Assembly (NCBI GenBank): GCA_025618425.1
Contig: CM046832.1
Coordinates: 61,977,108-62,041,107 of the forward strand
DNA from: Heliocidaris tuberculata
Taxonomy: Eukaryota > Echinodermata > Echinoidea > Camarodonta > Echinometridae
Length of the DNA: 64,000 bases
Reading direction: 5' to 3'
Positions 11,187 to 23,116 of the stretch are shown here, piece by piece. Numbering within the stretch: the stretch's first letter is position 1; each line of letters begins with the position of its first letter. The position numbers were made by a program, and so were the translations under genes. Under the pieces are notes generated by a model that was not told the origin of the DNA, did not search any database, and worked only from the letters and a program-made list of their open reading frames with translations.

Positions 11187-13536
11187 CTTTTGAGGAAATT
11201 TCTTTTCCAGATCAAAGTCGTCAATCATTGCGGGGCTGTACCAAATTATACGGGTTGGAAATAAGTATTGGGGAACGTAAGCATGACGTCACACGAATGA
11301 GCCATAACACATACGTTTCATTACAACAACAACAACACAAACAGCCGTTATTTCTTTTTAGTGACTGTTAACATTCAATACTGAATGGGAAGCGCAGGCG
11401 ACGCCTAACTATACCACTTGCATAACAACATAAAATACATCAACATCATTTATTTTCATTTAGCAATTGTGCTTACCTTCAAATGAATCAAAAACGCAAG
11501 TAAAACTTCAACCCCATTTCCCCCAAAACATCCATTACATGCTTAACAAAAACAACGATATGGGGGGAAGGGGGGTGTGAGAAACAGAGAACCAACACCA
11601 GCATGGACATGACCTTTATTTATTATTAATAAATTCCATCTTAAGTTCAACATTTCACTTTTATCATACACTCTGAAGAGGTTGGATTTGTCATATTCGA
11701 CGATTAAGGAATGATGACAATGGAATAAACAATAACCATGAAGCTATTAAAAGAACACTAATTAATGAAGTTTATTCAAAGAGAGGAAACCAATATATGA
11801 AAGATATTTTCATTAAAAAGTAGGAAGGGACATAAAATATAAAAGGTTTTCATTCTTTACTGTCATTCGTTTATATCTGTTAAAGTGTATTAAATTTGTT
11901 GATATTTTATATTAGTTAAAAATTTTGCGCCAAACTGTGACCAAAATAGCATCAAAATATTAATGAGTGAGAATTATCACCCGTGACTGGAGATAACATG
12001 ACATCCGTTTTAAAACCCCTTGACGAATTTTAATTGTTGAAAGTGCATGGCCCTTTTAATGACGGTGTTAAATATGTTTTATGGAATCAACCAAGGTGTT
12101 GATTCGGGGTATAACACTTCACCATCTTTTTACTGTCTTTTTATCACAAAATTGCTAAGTAAAGCAGTAAAAAGGGTCAAGTGAGGGGACGGGGAAAAAT
12201 AGGAACATCCAAAAACTTCGATTTGTTGCCTTTCACGCCTCTCTTTCTCACAGCTTTCTCACAACTTCAGCTCCCAGAAAGAAGGAAAGTGGTTAATCTA
12301 TTATACCTGTTACCGTGATAATAAAATGGGGTATGGCACTTCCTCGCATAATACTTAAGAGAAAACAAAATTAGTTTTTTTCTGATTAATAGATTTGTTG
12401 ATTTACTCATGTCTTTCTTCTTGCTGATTTTGTTTGTTTATTTTTCTTCTATATTGCTCTTGATGTTCTTAGGAACGATAGTCTAAACAAAAAAAACCAA
12501 AAAAAAAAAAAAGCGGATAGAGGCCTTAATCATGTTTATTGTCTTGCAACTTTAAGTTGGCCAAAATCAAAACCAGAGTCGTACCCAGATGCTTCCTCAG
12601 TATGGTGAGGGGGGGGGGGGGGGGGCAACCATTGGCGCAGCTACAGGGGGATTCTCTTGATTCACGCATATATTTATGTTAAGACGGTGGTAGTGATGGT
12701 AATAGCAAGGATAATTAGAAACTTCGGTTGTCGGTTCTTTTTCGTCACCGTCGCCGAGGTATAATACAAGTACTGATACAGCCTTGTGCCCTGATGTATG
12801 TAAGGCAAGAGAGCATGTAAGAGAGCGAATCAAGCGAGTGTTTTTTCATCGTTCTCATTTTGATTCGTTTATCGTTAGTGTCATCGTTATCAAAATTGGC
12901 GACGCCTGTCATATACTTTGCCTGTGAAATCACAGTGATTATTTTGGTGTCAGTGAGTTGTTTTTATTTTGTATTGGATTTTTTTTTCAAGTTGATAGCG
13001 TTTCTGTTCGAGCTTGCGAGAGCGATTTCAGACAATTTTCACGTATGTATATACACCTATATTTCTTTCACGAAATTTGTCAGGAAATTATAATACATTT
13101 TGTTTGTACATATAAATTATGACCGAAAAAAAAATCTAAATTTACTGACAGAGTATTCATGTATTTTATCGGTATTATATCAACAGTTCTATCTCCATGC
13201 TGATTCTTTGGAACCAAAAATCAAATTAAAACAAAATATCTTCCAAATGAACAAAGAACTTTTTATAATCATGATAGTCAGATAATTAGATTAAAATTCT
13301 TTGTTCGGGCAGAAGTAGCAAACGAATTTGATTTTTTTTTTCAGTTGAGAAATAATGTTTCTTTCGCTAAGTTTGTTTCTACCGACAAAATTGAATATCT
13401 CCGGAAAAGAAAACTCCCCCAAAGCACTTTGAGGGTTAGCCCCCCCCCCCCCCCCCGCCACTTTGGCTACAATAGTGAAAGAGGCTATCAAATGATAATG
13501 AATGCCAAAATGTTGTCAATGATTTCAATGAAATTA

Positions 13537-13540
<4 letters not shown>
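11187..13540. other. No recognised gene
   Basis: AT-rich, with homopolymers: A tract near 12500-12511, G tract at 12608-12626, C tract near 13441-13456. Short frames here are composition effects. A regulatory role between the exon and its inverted fragment at 13667 is possible but unsupported. Confidence 0.4.
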
Positions 13541-13567
<27 letters not shown>

Positions 13568-13660
13568 ACTCACTCCCCCCCCCCCTCTCTCTTTCTATCC
13601 CCCTCTCTCTCCCCCCTCTCTCTCACTCTTCATCTATTTCTCTCCTTCCTCTTTTCTCAG
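13541..13660. repeat. CT/CCCC pyrimidine tract
   Basis: (CT)n with C runs at about 13543-13660, ending in TTTTCTCAG, which resembles a splice acceptor directly before the duplicated fragment at 13667. Confidence 0.85.
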
Positions 13661-13666
13661 TTAAAA

Positions 13667-13733
13667 AAAATGGGAAACGTCTCACAAGGGTTTCCCAGCA
13701 ATTCGTGTATTATAGGTGAAAATTTCAGGGTCG
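13667..13733 (+). pseudogene. Inverted, frameshifted copy of the exon start
   Basis: This 67-bp segment repeats the beginning of the exon at 10554-10621 in the opposite orientation. By hand alignment about 56 of 68 columns match, with one single-base gap. It reads MGNVSQGFPSNSC against MENVPQGFASNSC, then leaves frame at the gap near codon 15. Upstream is a pyrimidine tract ending in CAG; downstream the similarity fades before a C-rich tract. It may be a decayed partial duplication of the gene's start, or both may derive from an older repeat. Confidence 0.55.
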
Positions 13734-15262
13734 AAATAGCCCCTTGGATTTTGTTTTCTAAAATTTTCTATCTCTGCCTGACTGACGTCCCCCCCCCCCT
13801 CCCCTCCCCCCTCTCTCTCTATTTCTCTGTATTTCTCATTCCCTTCACGTTTCAAGTTTACCTCTCAACCGACTGCTAAACTATATTCAACAAAAAATGC
13901 ATTTTTTGTCTGCAGAATACGCTATTTATTAAATCATCTAAATAGCTATTTTGCTTGTAGGAAGAAAGTGCTCTGTATGCAGTTGTCATTGAAACTGTAA
14001 AGAGATACAGCGACGAAATGAGCTAAAGACAAAATACTAGTAGTAGTACTGTAATAATGTCAATATTTCATAATGTATCCACAAACGATACATAGGCATC
14101 TTGATGTGTGTCTTTCTACATGTTCTAGGACGCATCTCTCTCATGGAACGTGACGGGATTGACTGTATAAAGCAAAAATGTCTGTCTATAGTCTTTGGAG
14201 GATGAGATCCTCTGCCCCAGGGTATTTCTTTTATAGCAAATCTTTTCTATCTGTGTCCGAGAACATAGAAAACAATTCATATGATGATGTTATGACGTTT
14301 CTGTATTCTGTCTGTTGGAGGTTGAAAAGTTCAGACTGAGAGCGAGGCAACAGTCGACTTTCTACCAATACAAAAAATAGTGTATTGCTGCTATTTTCCA
14401 AACACTGCCTTCTTGGTCAAACATATTTATTAGATCATATCAATATTAAAAGTTCACATTGCTAGTACAAGTATTCACCCACCAATCTGTAGAATATTTA
14501 GATGGTATAGCGATAGCATTCCCAGGTATGCATCGTGTTGCAATGTGGTGCATAATTATGCAACCTCTGTCGGCAGTGCTATCCCAATGGCAACATATAA
14601 CGATTTGTTGTTGTTGATGATCTAATGGTAACACAATATTGGTCCTGATTGTTGACACTTAGCCTTTGATCCGGCTGAGGACTCAGCCCTCTTCGCAATT
14701 CTAGATGTTTCGAGAAATCGACGTTTGGATCCTTTCTCAGTGTCGATGTTAAAATACATATTAACAGAACACTCAAAACATAGTTACAAGAGACAAAGGG
14801 AGATAAAAAAGAGGGGATGCGGGACATGGGCGAAAGAGATAGGGAGAGAGAGAGAGAGAGAGAGTTAGATAGATAGAAAGAGAGAGATGAGGGAAGGGAT
14901 GGGAATGGAAATTCAACAAAGATGGCTTTTTACTTCACTTTCCAACTCTTTAACTCTGATATCACAATGAATTGAATGGGAGAGGGGAAATATGCATATA
15001 TTTTTCGTTTTCCTTCTTTCAGTATCTCCAGGTCAAGTTCAACTTGCTAATTGTTTTTCTGGTTAGTCTTTGGTTTGTTTGGTACTCCATGTGGGAACGA
15101 CGGTCAGATAAATCGTAACAACTGACTTCATTAATTTCCAGCTCGAATTCCCCATGCACCAACACCAAATCATGCGCGTGTCAGACTCGACACAACGAAA
15201 CCTCATAAATATTACCCAGTGTCAAAAGCACAGTCATCGCATGGTTTGTTAAAGGTACAACA
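13734..15262. other. No recognised gene; short microsatellites
   Basis: CT/C tract at 13788-13825 and (GA)n at about 14846-14866 and 14876-14888. The rest is AT-rich with no feature I can support. Confidence 0.45.
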
Positions 15263-15954
15263 CAGTGGCGTAGCGTGGGACCAACCATTTAAGGGGGCAC
15301 TTGTATCATTGTGGAGAGGATGGGGGCTGGTTTACTCTTTAAATGAAGTGCAAATTAACTATTAAAGCCACTCTTTCAGGACAGGAAATTTTTAAAGGCT
15401 AAATTGATCACGTGTTGTTCTTTAGATTGGCAACAATAATATTTTTTCCTTTTAATGCTGCATTGTTCTAATATAATGTAATGTCTCTGAAACAATGAGC
15501 ATGCTTATAAACTTTGTTAAAAGTTGAAAACATGGGAAATTTTGATCGAAAAACAATGATTTCGAATCTCTCCATGTGTTGCCAATTTAAGGATTTTCAA
15601 GTATGTTTTCTTTCTTTTTTTTAAATCCTAGCATAAGACGTAATATGGTCATGCAACAAAAATGGGCACAGTGTGTGCAAAAACTTTTGCTCTTTCTACT
15701 CATGCATCTGGTATATTTTTTAGAGCTCTGAATCAAAAGTTATTGAGCCGAGCCACAAAATGTGGAGTGATGTCGAGGAAGTGTTAAGGGGGTGGTACTG
15801 TCATGTGTGTTTGTGTATAGGAGCTGGGGTCTTGTCATCTTCTATTCTATTCCTTATCTTCATTTCATTTTCTTTCTTATTTCTCTATTTTTTTCCTTTT
15901 TCGACATTCGATAGAGGGATCACGTGTCCCCTTTCCCCCGTAGCTATGCCACTG
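15263..15954. mobile_element. hAT-like non-autonomous element (692 bp)
   Basis: Ends are CAGTGGCGTAGC on the left and AGCTATGCCACTG on the right, imperfect inverted repeats of the type seen in the two 8-bp-TSD elements at 38209 and 43451. A G-rich stretch lies just inside the left end and a C-rich stretch inside the right. No exact target duplication is left (gtacaaca against cgtattta), so it is old or the ends are slightly misplaced. There is no transposase frame. Confidence 0.5.
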
Positions 15955-18644
15955 CGTATTTAGTCAAAATCAAAACTAACCAGTCGATATTGTTATGAGC
16001 ACCAAAATGATAATCTTACTACATAATAAAACTTAATTTATGAGATTATATTCCTTGGCAATTAATTATCTATGCGCTCCTCAATAAATGGGTACAGGTG
16101 GGTCGGGTGGTAAAAGAATTTGAGAGATAAGAACATGATGCTATACAGGATCGGTTTCTATCTTGTTCACTGTATTTTTCTTTATTGTACTGCTGTATTT
16201 ACCTTTCATTGGTTGTTTTGAATGTTTATGAATTCCGTTTTGACTACTAGTATTTATTTGCAACCTGTTCTGATTCTTCTTCTGTACTTTCTTTTATACT
16301 GATGATTATCCAAAATCATGGTGTTTATTCAAATATGTTGATATGATTTGATTTAATTTGATTTATGTATACATGTATTTATTCACAGGATGTAAACCCA
16401 AATACCCGGCATGCATTCCCCCCCCCCCATAAGTTCTGGGGGTTCTTGCTGACCCTCCCCAGGTTCCGGGGGGGGGGTTAGATTTCACAGAATCCCCTTA
16501 ACATTTATTTTTTTCAGGAAATTTAGACATTTTTAGCACAAAAGGGGGTATTATCCTACAGAACATAATGTTTCTTTTAGACCTAGAACACTTTTCTTCA
16601 AGGGTCGCCCTATTGCCTCTCTGCCTATACCAAAAAATAGTTTTTCTTTATATGAATACAGTTATACCGAAATATATCCACATTTCCAACATACAAACAG
16701 ACTTTTATAAAATGTTAAAGGCATCATATATAGATCCCATTTCATTTATTTGCAAGCACTTTGACAAACGGTATGGATTTTTCTTCCCTGCTTCCATTCG
16801 TAGTTTTAAAGAAATCATGAACGTTATTATGTATTCCAGTGATAGGATGACTGTATTATCCAATTAATTATCCAGTTTTTCCCATGAAGACCTTTGACAC
16901 ATGCCTCCGACAATGTTCATCTTCCTACAGTACATGTACGATCACTCGTTAACTTTTATGTCACTTTTTGTTGATGTCTACTATGACATGAACCCTTATT
17001 CATTATTACTAACTCAAACATGGATCATTAAAAAAAAAATGCTCACATTCATAATTCTGTTGCGATTGCAGAATATAAAAATAATGAGCCTAGTTAAGTC
17101 AACATGAACAGAAGAAGGATTTCTAAGCGCCAGTTCTCCCATTGCAAATAGAAAAAAATAAAAACACAACGAAGAGAGGGAAGGGAGATACAGAGAGACA
17201 GAGAGCAGAAGAGAGAGAGAGAGAGAGATGGGGGAGGTGGGGGTGCGTTGTAGCCAAGCTATAATACGGTCGGCATGTTTCTTTGTGACTGACTCCGAAT
17301 AGTGATAAATTGGTCGTAAAAGACAGGCGAGAAATTGCAGGAAATATTTTTCTGTTCGGCAACATAATGAAGATTTTCACGGATTGTGTCGAAGGGGTTT
17401 TTACGATGATCGTCCGCTGGCCGGGGATTCATGCAAGCCTCGTTGAGTCACGCGATGAAAAACGGACTCAGACTGCATTTTAAAGAAACAAAAGAGAAAT
17501 GGGCGCAAACAAATGGCGTAGCCATTATAACTATATAATTTCATTTTTAACGTCTTTTTATTTTAGTCTGTACGCTTGCTGTGGATGCACTGACATCTCC
17601 TTTTCTCCCTCTTGTTCACAATGCCCTATATGCTAGTCCTCTTCCTTGTTTCCGTTCAAAACTCGAATTTATCCCATTTCATTTCATGCCAAATTTTACA
17701 ACCTCCATGTACCAACCTCCTTGTTATCTTCCACAGTTGGTTTATGCCGTATTAAGCACATAATATGCAAATATGATTTAAAAAATTTGTAGGGTTAGCA
17801 TAAATACATGGACATTGGTTGATATGAATTGAAAATTGTTAAATCAAGCGAAGGAAGGAGGGGGATCAAAACTGCCGACTAAACAACAGAAAACGAGAGC
17901 TGCCATATTATTGAACTAGGAGGACATAAAGTGAAAAGGAAAAACATTGATTTATATCTGTGTGTAGCGTCATGGCTATTACGAAACAATGCAAGAATAT
18001 TGGAGAAACTGGTAGCAGACATTATTTTATATGATCATGGTGCAAGCGATAACAGTGCCATCTCAAACACATTGTCTAGACAAATTAACGCATTCCGCTT
18101 TTCTGTTAAGTGTCCGGATCCATAACAAAGTTTATGGTCAAGGAAGGTCGGTCGGTTGACAAGTATTAGCCTTGACCTACACGATATCAGGCCCATTGTA
18201 GGGTGAATCAGAAATGGACCATTGCCATTTAGGGGCGGTTGCAGGGTTGTCAGACAGGGGGTGGGATGAAATGTTTGAAACCCGTTAAAATGTCCACTAT
18301 CCAGGAAAAGCCAAGCGGATCTAGCATTATGTTTTCCCCGATAAGTTTTTATTTCCTCCGGAGTATTAAAAAAAACAAAAAAAAAACAACTCTCTCCAGC
18401 TCCCCAATAGTGGCTCAGTGGGGAGGGGGGGGGGGGGTCTAAATTTTTACTTGAAAATTGGCGCCATTTCCCAATATTCCCACACCTTGCATTGACCATG
18501 TTTTGTTTTGTTTGTTGTTGTTTTTTTTCATTCGCTATCGTAATAATTAAATCCTGGTTCATCTGCTCAGCACGCCTCCGTCTAATAGTTGCTACGACAT
18601 TTTCTCCGGCGACAATTTATTGTTGGTTCGTCAGATATATAGGG
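15955..18644. other. No recognised gene
   Basis: AT-rich. C and G runs lie near 16419-16431 and 16469-16478, (GA)n at 17210-17229, A and G runs near 18370-18385 and 18421-18437. A 99-codon AT-rich frame at 16568-16867 has no recognisable domain. Confidence 0.4.
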
Positions 18645-18647
18645 TTA

Positions 18648-18844
18648 AGGGCTGGTCACACTTGTCCGATAACGGTAACGATAGTGAGATTTTCATTTAA
18701 AGATACACCCTACGATGTTATGTGTACGTGTGAGTATACCTTGATTGTGTGCTAATAGTAGGGCAGCTGTAGGGTGTACCTTTAATTTGAAAAAAATCCT
18801 GTTATCGTTATCATTATCGTTATCGGACAAGTCTGACCTGCCCT
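18648..18844. mobile_element. PIF/Harbinger-type MITE (197 bp)
   Basis: Inverted repeats begin AGGGCTGGTC on the left and, read inward, AGGGCAGGTC on the right. Both arms carry CTTGTCCGATAACG and, further in, TACACCCTAC. TTA flanks both sides (18645-18647 and 18845-18847), the 3-bp duplication typical of PIF/Harbinger. It is too short to encode protein. Confidence 0.7.
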
Positions 18845-18847
18845 TTA

Positions 18848-19024
18848 GGGTAAAGCTCACAAAGAGGTTTTAGGTTCGGTCTAGGCTTAGGGTTAGGTAT
18901 AGTTTTTGGTCCAGGTTTGAAGTTAGGAATTCGGTTAGTGTTGGATATTGATCGGAGCATGTGACGTACAACTACATTATGCTATCCATTCAATAATTCA
19001 ATAGTCCGCCCACCCCCCCCCCCC

Positions 19025-19064
<40 letters not shown>

Positions 19065-19210
19065 TCTCTCTCATTCTCTTTTATCCAATTTCTTGTGTGT
19101 ATGACTCTCTAGTCTCTATTTCCTTTTTTTTTTCTTCTATTTTTTCCGTGTTTCTCAATCACGCTTTCTCTCTATATATCTCCATTTTTCTATTTCTCGT
19201 TCTCTCTCTC

Positions 19211-19254
<44 letters not shown>

Positions 19255-19394
19255 TTATCATATCAATTCATATGCATAATGTTTATTTTCGTTAAATTTT
19301 GGCCTGACATACAACAGGATGCCACATGACCTTACAACGGATTTTTCAACATTGTTCTTGTTGTTCGCTCCTGTAAATGGCGCCACACGGATAT
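18848..19394. other. Microsatellite-rich spacer
   Basis: C run plus (CT)n at 19011-19060 and (CT)n at 19199-19252. A degenerate TTAGGG-like patch at 18870-18930 is too irregular to be telomeric. No gene. Confidence 0.5.
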
Positions 19395-19760
19395 CTACTC
19401 ATCTCGACTTCCAACCCCGGATGATCACTACTCGGTTATCAACCCATCCAGGGTAACCATTATCTGGAAAACTAACCAAGGATGATTAGCACCCAGGATA
19501 GCTATCCATGTAGGATAATTGCCATCTCGACTTCTTACCCCGGATGATTACCGCCCGGGATACCTGTCCATGTAGGACAATTACCATCTCGACTTCCAAC
19601 CCCGGATGATTACCTCCCAGGATACCTATCCATGAAGGACAATTACTATCTCGACTTCCAACCCCGGATGATTACCGCCCAGGATACCTGTCCATGTAGG
19701 ATAATCATCATCTCGACTACCAGCCTAGGATGGTAACCATTTAGGCATATATCTATCGAG
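19395..19760. repeat. Minisatellite, unit about 62 bp
   Basis: About five imperfect units. Each contains ATCTCGACTTCCAACCCC, GGATGATTACC, AGGATACCTGTCC and ATGTAGGACAATTA in order. The middle units are most alike. Related but decayed units occur at 21580-21670, on the far side of the next array. Confidence 0.85.
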
Positions 19761-19984
19761 GAGGATAAGCATCTTCTGAACGACAACTCCCATGCAAGTA
19801 CTACCCTGACATATGTTTACGCCAATCATTATCTGCACTATTTGACGCGAAAGCGTTATAACGGTTTAGCGTTATATTTGCTGATTGTTACGTAAACTCC
19901 GCACAGCAAGGTCGTACGGTTCAGTGATTTTCCTAGTCTCTTATTAGCTGTTCGCCCGTATTTGACGCAAGTATTGTGCATAGT

Positions 19985-21125
19985 GGAAAGGAAGACAGAG
20001 AGAAGAAAAACAAAGAAATACATAAGGAAAAGGAAGACAGAGAGAAGAAAAACAAAGAAATGCATAAAAAAATAAAAAGAAGATATGGAGAATAAAAACA
20101 AAATAATACATATGGAAAAAAGAAGATAGAAGAAAAACAAAGAAATACACAAGGAAAAAGGGAAGACAGAGAGAAGAAAAACAAAGGAATACATAAGGAA
20201 AAAAGAAGAGAGAAGAAAAACAAAGAAATACATAAGGATAGAAGAAGACAGAGAGAAGAAAAGCAAAGAAATACATAAGGAAAGGAACAAGGAGAGAAGA
20301 AAAACAAAGAAATACATGAAGAGATAAAAAGAAAATATAAAGAATAAAAACAAATAAATACATAAGGAAAAGGAAAGACATAGAGAAGAAAAACAAAGAA
20401 ATACATGAAGAGATAAAAAGAAGATATAAAGAATAAAAACAAATAAATACATAAGGAAAAGGGAAGACATAGAGAAGAAAAACAAAGGAATACATAAGGA
20501 AAAAAGAAGAACGAAGAAAAACAAAGAAATACATAAGGAAAAAGGAAGTCAGAGAGAAGAAAAACAAAGAAGTACATAAAGAAATAAAAAGAAGATATGG
20601 AGAATAAAAACAAAATAATACATAAGGAAAAAAGGAGAGAGAAGAAAAGCAAAGAAATAAATAAGGATAGAAGAAGACATAGAGAAGAAAAACAAAGGAA
20701 TACATAAGGAAAAAAGGAAGACAGAGAGAAGAAAAGCAAAGAAATACATAAGGAAAGGAACAAGGAGAGAAGAAAAACAAAGAAATACATAAGGCAAAAT
20801 GTAAGACAGAGAGAAGAAACACAAAGGAATACATAAGGGAAAAAGAAGAACAAAGAAAAACAAAGAAATACATAAGGAAAAAAGGAAGACAGAGAGAAGA
20901 AAAACAAAGAAGTACATAAAGAAATAAAAAGAAGATATGGAGAATAAAAACAAAGTAATATGTAAGGAAAAAAGAAGATATAAGAAAAACAAAGAAATAC
21001 ATAAGGAAAAAAGGAAGACAAAGAGTAGAAAAACAAAGGAATACATATGGGAAAAAGAAGAGAGAAGAAAAACAAAGAAATTCATCAGATAAGAATGAAG
21101 ATAGAGAGAAGAAAAAACAAAGAAA
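19985..21125. repeat. Purine-strand minisatellite, unit about 42 bp, ~1.1 kb
   Basis: More than 25 variable units whose core is GAAGACAGAGAGAAGAAAAA followed by CAAAGAAATACATAAGGAAAA. The + strand is nearly all A and G with sparse C and T. On the minus strand the units lack stops in all three frames, so frames of 178-415 codons rich in Phe, Leu and Ser run across it. These are translations of the repeat; I do not accept them as genes. Confidence 0.9.
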
Positions 21126-23116
21126 TACTATAGTAGTGCTGCCACGCCAACCGTATTGGTCATCATACACACGTGGATATTGGACAAGCAACGACTGTCA
21201 TTACATCTATCAGGCGTTCTTTTCAGCTGCTTGCAAAAGATGAATTATGATTTTGTTTGATTTATAGCAAAACGGCATATGGAAAAAAATTCGGCGAGGA
21301 TAGATTGATCAAGTATAATTTTTTTCTTTAAAAGCATCGTATTTTGCAGCCTTCCGTTTGCTTTTAAAGCCGTCCCTGTGAATTTAAAGATTGAGAACGC
21401 ATCTTGGAATCGTTCATGCCTTCTCCATTCACATAGGGTTTGCGTGCAAATTCTCTTGCACAGTGGAGCGTGGAAAGTGATCTCCTGGTAATCGATTAAC
21501 TATTTTGACGTCAATTTATTACGGGTTTGCGTTATAACGGTTTTGCGTGATTTTACGACACTGATAAACCCAAAATGACTAAAACTCGGATATCGATTCA
21601 TCTATGCTAATTACTATCTGGACAGCTACCCTCTGGTGATTTCACCCCTAGCACGCTATCGTCCACGTCTAAATAGTATAGAGGCTTACTCCCGTATGGT
21701 AGTTTTCCATTATTAGTATTACATTCCACATCAAGGAGCCGTTCTCTCGAATGATACTCTGGGTTAATTTTCGTTTTTAAAAAATCACATTTTCTTTGTA
21801 AATGTTAAATTCGTGATTACCATACGTGATTACTTTTCTTCATCTGAATGTTTGGTTCATTTTCTGCGATATCAATTTCAGGAGAAAACAAAACGTAACT
21901 TCAGTATATTGATTCTTCGAGATTTCAGTTTTGTTTGATTATTGAAGTATATTGTATATGTGAATGTATATTTCAATAACATTATTTTATTTTCTTGTTT
22001 TGTTTCTTAATGTATGATTAATTCTTTAAATCTTGATACAATGTTCAGAGAAAGATGTCTAAATATTCGCCTTTAATTGTCCAAAGTTTCGAAAACTTTA
22101 TTTCCAGACATAGTGCCCGGGTGACATGTCTATTTATTTTTAATTTACATTCCTTTAAAAAAAAATACGATGTTGTAAATTTTGATCATCAAATATTTGT
22201 TAGAGCCTATATAGTCATGATGTTACACCTTTAAACCAAAGTTATCATCAATAAAATTTTCGACGTATCCATGATTTGTCTGTCGTATTGTTAAAAAGAA
22301 ATTATTTGGTGATATGCCAAAGAAATTCTCATATAGTAAAAGCATATTTTAGGGATATTGGGGTTATATATTTGAATTTTATTGCTTGTTATATGATAAA
22401 AACGTGAAAACGTACGGTGTGGTTTATTATGTTGACTCAAGTGATATCAACTTTTAAGAGTAGCATAAAATGATGGCACAAAACATTTATATGTATGTTT
22501 TCAACCATTCGAGCACCCCATAAGAACGCGACTTAATTTATAATCAACCCTCAAATACTGGAGTATCTAGCATAACAAATCCCCCCCTAATATTTGGAAT
22601 AGGGTACTTTTGTTGGGGTTAGGGGTGCAATATTGACGCATGTTATTTAGGTAATGACCTATAAACAATTTTCGATCTTCTCTACCAAATATTGCAATGA
22701 CCATTGAACTTGAATGAAGCTTATTATAATGAAACACAAGGTTTATCTACCTTCAAAATAGAATAAAAAGCATGATGATAATTTGCAGAAACCAGAATAA
22801 TGTTAAATAAAGGATTAATGTAAGAAATTTAAAGCAAGACGTTGCTCGAACTTCCTTTCAACTGACAAATCTGACATATGAACCATGTAAAATTTCATTC
22901 TGAATGATCAACCCATTATTAGTTTGGAATTTTTACAGAGGCCACAGGCCGAGGTTGAAATGATGACGGTACGAGAGAAATTCTGAATTTGAATATGAAT
23001 CTATGTTATGCTATAAGGTTTCAACAGCTTGTCCACAGCTGCGATTCGTACGTCCTTCGTTTGTTATGGACACAATCGGTCGCGCACCTCTTGGGCGTGT
23101 TGCACCCTCTTCATAA
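21126..23116. other. No recognised gene
   Basis: At about 21525-21555 the phrase GCGTTATAACGGTTT recurs from 19853-19867, so the purine array is bracketed by a short direct duplication. A decayed 62-bp-type unit lies at 21580-21670. The remainder is AT-rich with no feature. Confidence 0.45.

Noticed and set aside
18870..18940. Telomere-like TTAGGG words
   Set aside because: Only scattered, irregular GGTTTAGG/TTAGGGTTAGG words; no array.
19395..19760. CRISPR array
   Set aside because: The whole ~62-bp unit is repeated with no unique spacers, and the setting is eukaryotic.
19856..21191. Minus-strand frames of 178-415 codons rich in Phe, Leu and Ser that look like membrane proteins
   Set aside because: They translate a ~42-bp tandem repeat in three frames at once; the apparent hydrophobic segments come from repeat composition.
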